From Labilithrix sp. (GTDB lineage: Bacteria; Myxococcota_A; Polyangia; Polyangiales; Polyangiaceae), in the NCBI GenBank assembly GCA_019637175.1, contig JAHBWD010000019.1, forward strand, positions 1 to 64,000: a stretch of 64,000 bases of DNA, in the 5' to 3' direction. The notes under the pieces are model-generated. The model was not told the origin of the DNA. It searched no databases and was given only the letters and a program-made list of their open reading frames with translations. How positions within the stretch are numbered: position 1 is the first letter of the stretch; each line of letters begins with the position of its first letter. Positions 35,318-43,222 of this stretch are shown here, piece by piece. Made by a program: the position numbers and the translations under genes.

Positions 35318-36235
35318 ATGGCTCGTCGAACCACGCTCGCCGTCGTCTTGCTGACGATCTTCGCCGCCGGATGCACCACCGAGGAGATCATCGTCGTCCG
35401 GCAGCGCCCGGGCGCCGCGAACCCCCAGAGCTGCGTCAGGTCCGTGTGCGACGTCGAGTACACGCGCTGCGCGACGCCGCCGCCCGACACGACGTGCAGC
35501 GACTGCAACGCGCTCTGCCACGACTCCATCAGCGCCGACGGGCTGATGTTCTGTCTCCAGACCTGCTCGGACATCTGCGCGAGGCCGAAGACGCCGCTGC
35601 CGGCGCCCCCGCAATGCGCCTGGGAACGCGACGCGTGCCGCGAGACGGACGCGAACCTCGGGTGCGCGGACGGGCTCGCGGACGGTCAGGTACCGTCGAC
35701 GAACGTGCCCTCCGGGATCGCGTGGCAGCCCCCGAGCGCGCCGCATCAAGGCGCGTGCACCGCCGAGGAGATCGACAAGATCATGAAGGACTGCGCACCG
35801 GCGCCGGAGCCGCGCTATTGCGGCAACGTCTCCATGGCATGCTTCGAATGCGCGTTCCCGAGCGAGAGCGCACAGACGTGGGGCCCCTTCGTTCGTGAGG
35901 GAAAGAAGGCGCGCCTCAACACCGAGGGTTGCTGGGCGAGCGTCGCGGGCGACGGAACGATCGACGGCTGCGGCGCCAAGCAGCGCGCGACGACCGAGTG
36001 CCTCGTCGCCGCGTGCAAGCACGCGAAGGCGGCCGACTTCTCGGACTGCACCTACCTCGCCCAGACTTCCGTCTGCAAGGCGGCGCTCGACGCGGAGGAC
36101 GCGTGCAAGGCGAGCGACGTGGCCGCCGCGCGCGCGAAAGGAGCGCCGACCCCCGACGAGGTGTGTCGCCCCGACGCGCCCGGACGCACCGAAGCGCACG
36201 GGCGCCTCGTCCTCACGTACTTCTGCGGGCGCTGA
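35318..36235 (+). CDS. Cys-rich putative lipoprotein
   Basis: 305 residues from the ATG at 35318; a GTG at 35300 is less likely because it lengthens the signal peptide. The lipobox is FAAGC (Cys near residue 19). The mature protein has more than twenty cysteines, with pairs such as C-S-D-C-x3-C and C-F-E-C, in blocks suggesting two or three disulfide-rich modules. No family is recognised. It is the kind of large Cys-rich lipoprotein common in myxobacteria. Confidence 0.75.
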   Translation: MARRTTLAVVLLTIFAAGCTTEEIIVVRQRPGAANPQSCVRSVCDVEYTRCATPPPDTTCSDCNALCHDSISADGLMFCLQTCSDICARPKTPLPAPPQCAWERDACRETDANLGCADGLADGQVPSTNVPSGIAWQPPSAPHQGACTAEEIDKIMKDCAPAPEPRYCGNVSMACFECAFPSESAQTWGPFVREGKKARLNTEGCWASVAGDGTIDGCGAKQRATTECLVAACKHAKAADFSDCTYLAQTSVCKAALDAEDACKASDVAAARAKGAPTPDEVCRPDAPGRTEAHGRLVLTYFCGR

Positions 36236-36252
36236 CGTCCTTCTGCGGGCGC

Positions 36253-36267
36253 CGAGCGAGCCGCTCG
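36253..36267. terminator. Hairpin between convergent genes
   Basis: Perfect CGAGCG-agc-CGCTCG hairpin in the 55-bp gap. A direct repeat of TTCTGCGGGCGC lies just upstream of it, one copy inside the end of the coding region. A 10-bp inverted repeat at 36283-36312 overlaps the end of the next gene and may add to bidirectional termination. Confidence 0.4.
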
Positions 36268-36290
36268 TTCATCACGCGAAGACGAGCGCG

Positions 36291-37970
36291 TCAGCGCGCG
36301 ACGACGCGCTCGCCGACGATCACGTCGAGCTTGCCCGCCGACGCCCGTACCTCGAGGCGCACCGATCGCGTCGCCGCGCCGGCGCACGCGCGCACGCTGA
36401 CCGCGTTCTGTCCGTGCGCGCGATCGAGCTCTTCGCCGTCGACCGCGTCGACGATGCGCGCCTCGAGCCCGGTGCCCTCCCCCTCGGCGCCGATCGCGAC
36501 CCTCAGGCACTGGCCCGCCGCAACTGATGTATTATGCACATATTGGTGAGCCGCGTCGACGACGGCGTGCTTCACCGACGCGGGCGCGCCCTCGTGGATC
36601 CACGTGGGCCCGGCGGCCGCGCGGCCGAGCATGCGCCCGGCGGCGAGCGGGTGCGCGGCGAACGCGGGATCCTTCCAGCGCTCGGCGCGCGTCAAGACCG
36701 CGAACGGCCCGGGCCGACCGCGCGCTCCGAGATCGACGCGTGCCTTGCCCTTGCCGCACGCGAAGAGCGTCGCGTCGCTCGCGCCGTCGCCGGTGGCCAG
36801 GAGCGCGCCCGCGTCGTCCCAGACCGCGGCTTCGACGAGCGCGAGCGGCGCGCCCGCGACGACGTCGACGCGCGTGCAGCTGCCCGCCGGGAGATCGACG
36901 GGCACGGTCGCGCGCCGGCCGAGCTGGAGCTGACCCGCTTGCGACGAGGCCGGCGGACCGTAGCCCGCCTTCGCCAGCAGCGCGTTGCGCGCCGCGCGCG
37001 TCGCGTCGAGCGGCTGCGCCGGCGCGACCCAAGCGACCTCCGGGCGCGTGAGCAGATCGCGCGCGCCGTCGCGCTTCGTCTTCGCCACCACGACGGCGAC
37101 GAGGCCGCGGCCGACGTGCGGGCGCACCTGGAGCGAGCCGCTCACCGCGATCGGCGAGCAGATCGTGATCGAGCGCGCGGGCCCGCCGTCTTTCGCGCGG
37201 GCGACGAGGCGCCCTTCGCCGTCGAGCACGTCGACGTCGATCGCGGCGACGTCGTCGTCGGGGACGACCAGCGCGTCGGAGCAGCCGCCCTCCTCGATGG
37301 AGAACGCGACCGCGGAGACGGCGCGCGCGTCGGCCGAGACGGCGACGCGCCGCTGCTCTTCCCACGTTCCGCCGATCTTCGCGCGATGCGCGCGGACGTG
37401 ATCGTCGAGCCCGGGCCATGCTTCGGGCGTTCGCGGCGGACCGCTCATCGATCCGCGCGCGCCCGCGGCGCGGCCGATCTCCGCGGCGCGATCGCGAGGG
37501 ACGAGCTGAGCGGCGACGACGCAGAGCCCCTCGCCGCTCGCGGCGTGCGCGGCCACGTAGACGCGCGCAGGGTGCGGCGGACACAAGAGGAGCGTCGGAC
37601 GCGGATCGGGCCCTTCGTCGACCGCGACCGGGTTGCCCTCGTCGGCGAAGGCGGCCAGATCGATGTCTTCGAGCGACGGCGACGCGCGGCCGTACGCGAG
37701 CAGACACACGTCGGGCGGCACCTCGACGAACGCGCCGAGCCGCTCGTTCTCGGCCATCGGGCCCGAGACCACGATCGCGACCGGCCCGCCGCCGAGGCGC
37801 GAGACGCGCTGCGGGAGATCGCCGAGGAGCGGCGCGGCCTGGAGCGATCCCGGCGTGATCCGAGGTGCGACGAGCGGCGCCGGCAGCGGCGCCGAAGGCG
37901 GCGGCGCGGTGCGCGACGCGCACGCGGCGAGGACCGCGGCGAGCAGCGCCGGCGCGAAGGCCCTGCGCAT
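36291..37970 (-). CDS. Putative lipoprotein with four modules carrying paired cysteines
   Basis: 559 residues from the ATG at 37970, whose A is shared with the upstream stop (TGATG). Signal peptide with lipobox LAAC at residue 17, then a Pro-rich linker. Four beta-rich modules each carry a Cys pair at regular spacing: C89-C130, C230-C271, C365-C405 and C488-C529 (40-41 residues apart). The segments 'GSCTRVDV' and 'GQCLRVAI' open two of them, like PPC-type beta-sandwiches. Near the fourth module a run of AT-rich codons lies at 36521-36547. Probably an extracellular or outer-membrane binding protein. Confidence 0.75.
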   Translation of the reverse strand: MRRAFAPALLAAVLAACASRTAPPPSAPLPAPLVAPRITPGSLQAAPLLGDLPQRVSRLGGGPVAIVVSGPMAENERLGAFVEVPPDVCLLAYGRASPSLEDIDLAAFADEGNPVAVDEGPDPRPTLLLCPPHPARVYVAAHAASGEGLCVVAAQLVPRDRAAEIGRAAGARGSMSGPPRTPEAWPGLDDHVRAHRAKIGGTWEEQRRVAVSADARAVSAVAFSIEEGGCSDALVVPDDDVAAIDVDVLDGEGRLVARAKDGGPARSITICSPIAVSGSLQVRPHVGRGLVAVVVAKTKRDGARDLLTRPEVAWVAPAQPLDATRAARNALLAKAGYGPPASSQAGQLQLGRRATVPVDLPAGSCTRVDVVAGAPLALVEAAVWDDAGALLATGDGASDATLFACGKGKARVDLGARGRPGPFAVLTRAERWKDPAFAAHPLAAGRMLGRAAAGPTWIHEGAPASVKHAVVDAAHQYVHNTSVAAGQCLRVAIGAEGEGTGLEARIVDAVDGEELDRAHGQNAVSVRACAGAATRSVRLEVRASAGKLDVIVGERVVAR

Positions 37971-39289
37971 CAGCGACCCGCCTCCCAGACGCCGCTCTTC
38001 ACCCTGAAGACGGCGAGGCCATAGCTGACGCCGCTGCCGCGCGCGTGCACTTCGACGCGCGCCGTCTCGTGCGCGGCGACGCAGAACGCCGAGAGCGCCG
38101 CTTCTTCGGCCGCGCCGCGCTCGTCGCTCGACTCGCGCGATCCGACCACCGCGCGGATCTGGAGCGACTTCGGATGACCGTGCGTGAGCGCCACGACCGC
38201 GAGATAGCAGGCGCCCGTCTCGACGGGCACGGGAAACGGCGTCGTGCCCGACGCGCCCTGCGCGAGGAAGACCGGATCTTCGGCCGGCACCGCGACGTGG
38301 CGCGCGAACATCACGCGCGCCATCTTGCTCCGCGTCACCGGCCCCCAGAGCGAGGGCAGGCGCTGCGGAAGCGGCCAGCTCGCGAGCGTCGCCATGACCT
38401 CGCCGTTCGGCGGCGCGCCTGCGAAGACCAGGTTCACCCGCGTCGTTTTGCCGACGCACGCTTCGAGCCGCGCGTCGGGCGCCTCCGTGCGATCGCGCGC
38501 GAGGACGCGATCGCTCGACGTGTCGCGCAGCTCGGCGTCGACGTCGAGGCGAAAGCGGCGACCGGGCCGCTCGGTGCGCGGATCGTGGGCGAAGAGCTCG
38601 ACCCGATGACACCCCGCGGGCAGATCGATCGCCCCCTCGCCGCCTCCGTCGTCGCCGGCGCGCAGCGGCTTGCGCGCGTCGACGCGGCCGCCCTCGCGCT
38701 TCGCGCGCGCCTCGGCGATCTCGGCGCGCTTGTCGGGCGGAGGAAGCGGGGGCAGCGCGCCGACGTCGGGCACCGCGGGCAGCGCGCCGCCCGTACGCTC
38801 GGGGATCACCGACACCAGCGCCGGGAGCGCCGAAGGCGCGCGCGCGACGACGATCTCGAGCGCGCCGCGGCCCGCGTCGCTGGTGATGACGACGTGACGG
38901 ACCGGACGAGAAGCGGCCTGCGCGCCCTGAGGCGGCGCGCAGCGGCGGAGCTCGAGCACGCCGGCGACGCTCGACGCCCGCGAGCCTGGATCCGGCGAGA
39001 GCGGATCGGCGCTCGCGTCGGAGAGCCGCGCGCGAAAGCTCGAGCCGCGCGCGCCGACGAGCGCGACGTGCGTGCAGCCGCCGCTCTCGTCGGCCGGGAT
39101 CGGGACGAGGATCGTCTCGTCGTCGAAGAGAAAGCGCGGCGAGAGCACCGTCACGCGCCCGCCCACCGCGCGCCACTGCTCCACGACGCGCGCCGAGACC
39201 TCCGGCGCGTCGGCGCGTGCCGCCCGCGGAGCGACGATCACGCTGCAGAGGAGCAGCCCCGCGACGACGTGCTGAGCGGCCCGGACCAC
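37970..39289 (-). CDS. Secreted protein with three modules carrying paired cysteines
   Basis: 439 residues with a signal peptide ending near 'RAARADAP'. Three modules resemble those of the next gene: pairs C72-C117, C227-C278 and C361-C403, with openings 'SGGCTHVALV', 'PAGCHRVELF' and 'TGACYLAVV'. A charged Pro-rich linker lies at about 165-215. The stop overlaps the start of the next gene by one base, so the two are produced together and are probably distant paralogues. Function unknown. Confidence 0.75.
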   Translation of the reverse strand: MVRAAQHVVAGLLLCSVIVAPRAARADAPEVSARVVEQWRAVGGRVTVLSPRFLFDDETILVPIPADESGGCTHVALVGARGSSFRARLSDASADPLSPDPGSRASSVAGVLELRRCAPPQGAQAASRPVRHVVITSDAGRGALEIVVARAPSALPALVSVIPERTGGALPAVPDVGALPPLPPPDKRAEIAEARAKREGGRVDARKPLRAGDDGGGEGAIDLPAGCHRVELFAHDPRTERPGRRFRLDVDAELRDTSSDRVLARDRTEAPDARLEACVGKTTRVNLVFAGAPPNGEVMATLASWPLPQRLPSLWGPVTRSKMARVMFARHVAVPAEDPVFLAQGASGTTPFPVPVETGACYLAVVALTHGHPKSLQIRAVVGSRESSDERGAAEEAALSAFCVAAHETARVEVHARGSGVSYGLAVFRVKSGVWEAGR

Positions 39290-39344
39290 GCGTGAACCCT
39301 AGCACGGCGCCGCCGTCACCGCGCCGCGCTCGCGCGCTCGTGCT

Positions 39345-39854
39345 TCAGCCGATGTGCAGCGGGCTCTCGACGAAGGTCTTCGACACGGCGTCCCACACGA
39401 AGAGCTTCCGATCGTCGACGCCGCCCGCCCGCACGCTCGTCACGAGGTACGCGAGATCGTAGGTCGGCTCGTCGCCGCCCGCGGTCGCCGCTTGCGCGTC
39501 GGTCTCGGAGAAGTAAGCGCCCACGTCGAGGTGCGAGTGGTAGAGCACCTTCACCGGCCGGCCGCTCGCCTCGCCTTCGCGCACCGCGCGCTCGAACTTG
39601 AGCGGATCGACGTCGAAGTACATCCGGCCCGTGCGCGGATACGTCTCCGGATCCAGCCGGTGGAGCTTGTTGGCGCGGTTCTCCATCGGGACGACGGCGT
39701 CGACGAGCAGCGGCGTCTCCGCGGGCCCGACGAGCAGCCCGCAGCTCTCTTCGTCGCGCGCGAAGGCCGCCTTCGCCTCCTCGTCGACGCGATCGACGAC
39801 GGCGCGCGGGATCGTGATGTCGCCCCTCACCCACGGATGTTTGATCGGATCCAT
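39345..39854 (-). CDS. mec: JAMM/Mov34 metallopeptidase, Mec-like (carrier-protein-cysteine hydrolase)
   Basis: 169 residues, the last gene of the cysteine operon. A complete JAMM zinc motif is visible: E36 in 'EESCGLL', then H106-S-H108-x7-S116-x2-D119. It has no membrane helix, so it is cytosolic. In Mycobacterium tuberculosis the related Mec+ removes the cysteine that CysM has built on the C-terminal Gly of CysO, and the gene neighbours here are the same set. It begins four bases after the CysM-type synthase gene. Deubiquitinase-like activity on other carriers is an alternative but less likely. Confidence 0.93.
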   Translation of the reverse strand: MDPIKHPWVRGDITIPRAVVDRVDEEAKAAFARDEESCGLLVGPAETPLLVDAVVPMENRANKLHRLDPETYPRTGRMYFDVDPLKFERAVREGEASGRPVKVLYHSHLDVGAYFSETDAQAATAGGDEPTYDLAYLVTSVRAGGVDDRKLFVWDAVSKTFVESPLHIG

Positions 39855-39858
39855 GCCG

Positions 39859-40806
39859 TCACCACACGTAGCGCTTTTCCCACGCGAGCGGTGAGAAGTA
39901 CCGATCGCCGCGATCGGCGACGATCGCGACGACGCACCCCGGCGTGCCGGCGGCCTGGATGCGCTCGGCGATCTTCACCGCGCAGAAGACGTTCGCCCCC
40001 GACGAGTGCCCGACGTGCAGGCCCTCTTCGCGCGCGAGGCGATCGGCCATGTCCCAGCCGTCTTCGGTGGTCACGGGGAACACCTCGTCGTGGCCGGCGC
40101 GATCGTAGATGGGCGGCACGAGGCTCGACTCCATGTGCTTGAGGCCCTCGAGGCCGTGGAGCGGCTGGTCGGGCTCGACGGCGACGCAGCGGATGGGTCG
40201 ATGGTGCTCGCGGAGACGCCGCGCCGTCCCCATCATCGTCCCGCTCGTCCCGAGCCCCGCGACGAAGTGGGTGATCTGGTCGCCGACGTCGCGCAAGATC
40301 TCGGGACCCGTGCCGTGGTAGTGCGCGAGCGGGTTCGACGGGTTGGCGTACTGATCGGGGTAGAACCACTTGTCGGGATCTTCGTCGACGATCTTCTTCG
40401 CGACGTGGATCGCGCCGTCGGAGCCCTCGAGCGGATCGGAGAAGATGATCTCCGTGCCGAACGCGCGCGCGATGTCTTTGCGCGCCTTGGAGACGTTCGA
40501 AGGCATGACGAGCTTGACCGGCACGCCGAGCGCGGCGCCGAAGAGCGAGTACGCGACGCCGGTGTTTCCGCTCGTCGAGTCGATGAGCGTCTTTCCCTTG
40601 GTGAGCCTGCCGTCGGCGAGCGCGTCTTGGATCATCCGCAGCGCCGCGCGGTCCTTGACGCTGCCGCCCGGGTTCTCGAACTCGAGCTTGACGTAGACCG
40701 GCACGTCGGGCGCGTTCTTCGTGACGACGCGGAGGCGCAGGAGCGGCGTGTCGCCGACCGCCTCGACCACCGACTCGATCCGCCGGACGCGAAGGACGCC
40801 GCTCAC
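39859..40806 (-). CDS. cysM: CysM-type PLP-dependent cysteine synthase
   Basis: 315 residues, fold type II PLP enzyme. Lys51 in 'NPGGSVKDR' forms the Schiff base, and 'TSGNTG' at 78-83 binds substrate. Segments such as 'HYHGTGPEILRDV' and 'ITHFVAGLGTSGTMMGT' match the mycobacterial CysM that uses O-phosphoserine and the CysO thiocarboxylate, rather than ordinary CysK. Its ATG overlaps the stop of the small E1-like gene (ATGA). It probably condenses an activated serine with thiocarboxylated carrier to make carrier-bound cysteine. Confidence 0.92.
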   Translation of the reverse strand: MSGVLRVRRIESVVEAVGDTPLLRLRVVTKNAPDVPVYVKLEFENPGGSVKDRAALRMIQDALADGRLTKGKTLIDSTSGNTGVAYSLFGAALGVPVKLVMPSNVSKARKDIARAFGTEIIFSDPLEGSDGAIHVAKKIVDEDPDKWFYPDQYANPSNPLAHYHGTGPEILRDVGDQITHFVAGLGTSGTMMGTARRLREHHRPIRCVAVEPDQPLHGLEGLKHMESSLVPPIYDRAGHDEVFPVTTEDGWDMADRLAREEGLHVGHSSGANVFCAVKIAERIQAAGTPGCVVAIVADRGDRYFSPLAWEKRYVW

Positions 40807-41096
40807 GCGCGCTCCTTCAAGGCGGCGTGGATGCCGACGAGCGCGCGGAGCGCCCCTTCGGCGACGTCGCGCGCGGCCGCGTGGCGGAGGCCGAGCGCGC
40901 CGACGTCGACGGAGAGGGCCGCGTCGTCGCCTTCGTGAACGACGCGCGCGCCCGCGCGCACGAGGTACGTCGCCTCGATCTCGCGCGCCGCGCCCGCGCC
41001 GCCGAGCACGATCTCGGCCTCGGCGAGGCGCGCCTGCCCCGCCTCGCCGATCTCGGGCAAGCGGATCTGACGGCCGTACCGCACGCGATCGACCAT
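40803..41096 (-). CDS. 97-residue fragment resembling the ends of a ThiF/MoeB E1 enzyme
   Basis: Residues 6-24 read 'RYGRQIRLPEIGEAGQARL', the conserved N-terminal motif of MoeB/ThiF (R-Y-x-R-Q-x3-P-x-x-G-x-x-G-Q). Next, where the ATP loop G-x-G-G-x-G should be, is 'GGAGAAREI', which is degenerate. The C-terminal helix 'DVAEGALRALVGIHAAL' looks like the E1's late 'G-x-L-Q-A' helix, so the whole catalytic centre is missing. The main E1 of this operon lacks exactly this N-terminal motif. It lies between the carrier and CysM genes, six bases from one and overlapping the other. It may supply the Arg-containing segment in trans, or be a degenerate duplicate. Confidence 0.8.
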   Translation of the reverse strand: MVDRVRYGRQIRLPEIGEAGQARLAEAEIVLGGAGAAREIEATYLVRAGARVVHEGDDAALSVDVGALGLRHAAARDVAEGALRALVGIHAALKERA

Positions 41097-41102
41097 GCGC
41101 CC

Positions 41103-41375
41103 TCAGCCGCCGGCGATCGCCGGCACGATGCTGATCTGATCGCCGGGCTTGAGCGCCGTCGCGAGGCCGCCGGTGAAGCGGACGTCTTCCTCGCCGACGT
41201 AGATGTTGATGAAGCGCCGCACGCCCTTGTCGTCGAGCAGCCGATCCTTGAGGCCGGGGTGACGGCGCTCGAGATCTTCGATCACGTCGCCGACGGTGCC
41301 GCCTGCGGCCTTCACTTCGTCGGCGCCGGCCGTGAGGGTTCGAAGCGCGGCGGGGATTCTCACGATGGTGTCCAT
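41103..41375 (-). CDS. cysO: CysO-like ubiquitin-fold sulfur carrier protein
   Basis: 90 residues, beta-grasp fold, ending in Gly89-Gly90, the site that becomes a thiocarboxylate. It matches CysO of mycobacteria closely in 'RFINIYVGEEDVRFTGGLAT' and the ending 'VPAIAGG', better than MoaD or ThiS. A TAGGAG ribosome-binding site precedes the ATG at 41375. Its C-terminus would be adenylated by the E1 encoded just upstream, converted to -COSH and used by the CysM-type synthase as sulfur donor. Confidence 0.94.
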   Translation of the reverse strand: MDTIVRIPAALRTLTAGADEVKAAGGTVGDVIEDLERRHPGLKDRLLDDKGVRRFINIYVGEEDVRFTGGLATALKPGDQISIVPAIAGG

Positions 41376-41384
41376 GTTGGTCTC

Positions 41385-42110
41385 CTACTGGAAGTCACAC
41401 ACGACGGGCTGATAGCGCGCGGGCTCGATGCCCTGGATCGCGCGACGATCGCCGCAGAGATCGCAGGCGGCGCGCGGAGAGAGGCGGCGGCGGCGCGACG
41501 CGAGCGTCTTGCCGTCGAACGTGAAGAGCGTGCCGAGGACGTCTTCGCCGAGGAGCACGGAGATCGCGAGATCGGCCTGCGCCGCGGCGACGACGCCGAC
41601 GACGGGTCCGACGACGCCGGCCTCGGCGCAGTTCGGCGCGTTCTCGCGCGGCACGTCTTCGAAGAGGCAGCGGTAGCACGGCCGGCCGCCGGGCCCGACC
41701 GCCATCGCGGTGCCGTGCCAGCGCACGGCGGCGCCGTGCACGATCGGCCGCTTCGCGAGGCGGCACGCGTCGGCGGCGAGGAACTTCGTGGGGAAGTTGT
41801 CGCTGCCCTCGACGACGAGATCGTACGCGGCGGCGAGCTCGACCGCGTTCGGCGGCAAGAGCCGCGTCTCGTGCTTCACGACGTTCACGCCGGGGGCGAT
41901 CTTCGCGAGCGCGCGCGCGGCGGCCTCGACCTTCGAGCCGCCCACGTCTGCGTCGTCGAAGAGGATCTGTCGGTGGAGGTTCGAGACGTCGACCTCGTCG
42001 TCGTCGGCGACGCCGATCGTGCCGACGCCCGCGCGCGCGAGGACGATCGCGGCCGGGCAACCGAGCCCGCCCGCGCCGACGACGAGGACGCGCGCGTCGC
42101 CGAGCTTCAT
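41385..42110 (-). CDS. ThiF/MoeB-type E1 adenylating enzyme, N-terminally short
   Basis: 241 residues. The ATG at 42110 overlaps the stop of the CysK-type gene (ATGA), which fixes the start. It begins directly at the Rossmann strand: GAGGLG at 12-17, N44-L-H-R47-Q48, K60, D104, zinc pairs C145/C148 and C216/C219, and C161 matching the conserved Cys of MoeB. It lacks the usual ~20-residue N-terminus with R-Y-x-R-Q, whose Arg reaches the neighbouring subunit's ATP site in MoeB. It has no rhodanese domain, unlike mycobacterial MoeZ, so the sulfur donor is unknown. It should adenylate the CysO-like carrier encoded next. Confidence 0.93.
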   Translation of the reverse strand: MKLGDARVLVVGAGGLGCPAAIVLARAGVGTIGVADDDEVDVSNLHRQILFDDADVGGSKVEAAARALAKIAPGVNVVKHETRLLPPNAVELAAAYDLVVEGSDNFPTKFLAADACRLAKRPIVHGAAVRWHGTAMAVGPGGRPCYRCLFEDVPRENAPNCAEAGVVGPVVGVVAAAQADLAISVLLGEDVLGTLFTFDGKTLASRRRRLSPRAACDLCGDRRAIQGIEPARYQPVVCDFQ

Positions 42111-43054
42111 GCGCCCGTCTCCTCCGGAGGAAAGTACTCCTCGAGGCTGAAGTAGCGCTCGCCCGTGTCGCAGAGGAACGTCACGACGTTCTTGTTCGGC
42201 CCGAGCTCCTTCGCGATCTCGAAGGCCGCGAAGACGTTCGCGCCCGAGCTGATCCCGACGAGCAAGCCTTCGCGCCGCGCGAGGCTCTGCTTCGTGCGCC
42301 ACGCGTCGCGATCGCCGACCGTCCTCACCTCGTCGACCGAGGCCGCGCGATAGTTCGCCGGAACGAAGCCGGCGGCGAGGCCTTGGATCTTCGTCGGGCC
42401 GCGCTCGCCGCGCGAGATCGTGGCGCACGCGTCGGGCTCGACGGCGATCACCTTCGCGCGCGGGTGCACCTTGCGGATCTCCGGCCCGACGCCGCTCACC
42501 GTTCCGCCGGTGCCGACGCCGGCGACGAGCGCGTCGATCGACGCGTCGTGCATCGCGCACAGGATCTCGTGCGCGGTCGTGCGCGCGTGCACCGAAGGGT
42601 TCGCGGGATTGTCGAACTGCCCAGGCATGAACGCGCCCGGCGTCGCCGCGACGATCTCGCGCGCTCTCGCGATCGCGCCGTCCATCTGCGCCTCGGCAGG
42701 CGTGAGGACGATCTCGGCGCCGTACGCCTCGAGCAGCTGCCTTCGCTCGAGGCTCATGCTCTCCGGCATCGTGAGGATCAGCCTGTAGCCCTTCACCGCG
42801 CACACGACCGCGAGGCCGATGCCGGTGTTGCCGCTCGTCGGCTCGACGATGGGACCGGGCGGCACGACCGCGCGGCGCGCCTCGGCGTCCTCGATCATCG
42901 CGCGGCAGATCCGATCCTTGACGCTGCCGCCCGGGTTGAGATGCTCCATCTTCGCCCAGACGGCCGCGCGGCGATCCGCGTCCGGGAGCCACGCGCCGCG
43001 GATCCGCACGAGCGGCGTGTGCCCCACGAGGTCGAGCATGGATCCGGCGATCAT
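42107..43054 (-). CDS. cysK: CysK-type PLP-dependent cysteine synthase
   Basis: 315 residues. Lys46 in 'NPGGSVKDR' binds PLP, 'PTSGNTG' is at 72-78, 'AGVGTGGTVSGVG' is the phosphate-binding loop, and 'GISSGAN' and 'CDTGERYFS' complete the O-acetylserine sulfhydrylase pattern. It is the first gene of the cysteine operon. Having both a CysK-type and a CysM-type enzyme here suggests two sulfur sources (free sulfide and carrier thiocarboxylate) or a shared regulation. Which enzyme truly uses the carrier is not proven by sequence. Confidence 0.93.
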   Translation of the reverse strand: MIAGSMLDLVGHTPLVRIRGAWLPDADRRAAVWAKMEHLNPGGSVKDRICRAMIEDAEARRAVVPPGPIVEPTSGNTGIGLAVVCAVKGYRLILTMPESMSLERRQLLEAYGAEIVLTPAEAQMDGAIARAREIVAATPGAFMPGQFDNPANPSVHARTTAHEILCAMHDASIDALVAGVGTGGTVSGVGPEIRKVHPRAKVIAVEPDACATISRGERGPTKIQGLAAGFVPANYRAASVDEVRTVGDRDAWRTKQSLARREGLLVGISSGANVFAAFEIAKELGPNKNVVTFLCDTGERYFSLEEYFPPEETGA

Positions 43055-43121
43055 CGACGGCTCATCTGATGACGCATCGCGGTAGGTCGGTTGCCGAGCG
43101 CGAGCCCGACAGCGGAGCGCT

Positions 43122-43152
43122 AGTCTAGGCGGCGCTCGGGAAATATCAACAA
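43122..43152 (-). promoter_or_regulatory. Candidate promoter of the cysteine operon
   Basis: On the minus strand TTGTTG (43152-43147) and TAGACT (43127-43122) are separated by about 19 bases inside an unusually AT-rich divergent gap. The -10 match and spacing are imperfect, so this is tentative. Confidence 0.3.
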
Positions 43153-43222
43153 CCCACGGAAATCACTGAAAATACAAGTGACGCGCTCGTGCCTTCGCGC
43201 GAGAGCGGTAGCCTAGAGCCCG

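Noticed and set aside
36534..39305. Long open frames on both strands around the Cys-pair protein genes
   Set aside because: They are frame shadows; the two chosen frames share a TGATG junction, export signals and repeated Cys spacing.
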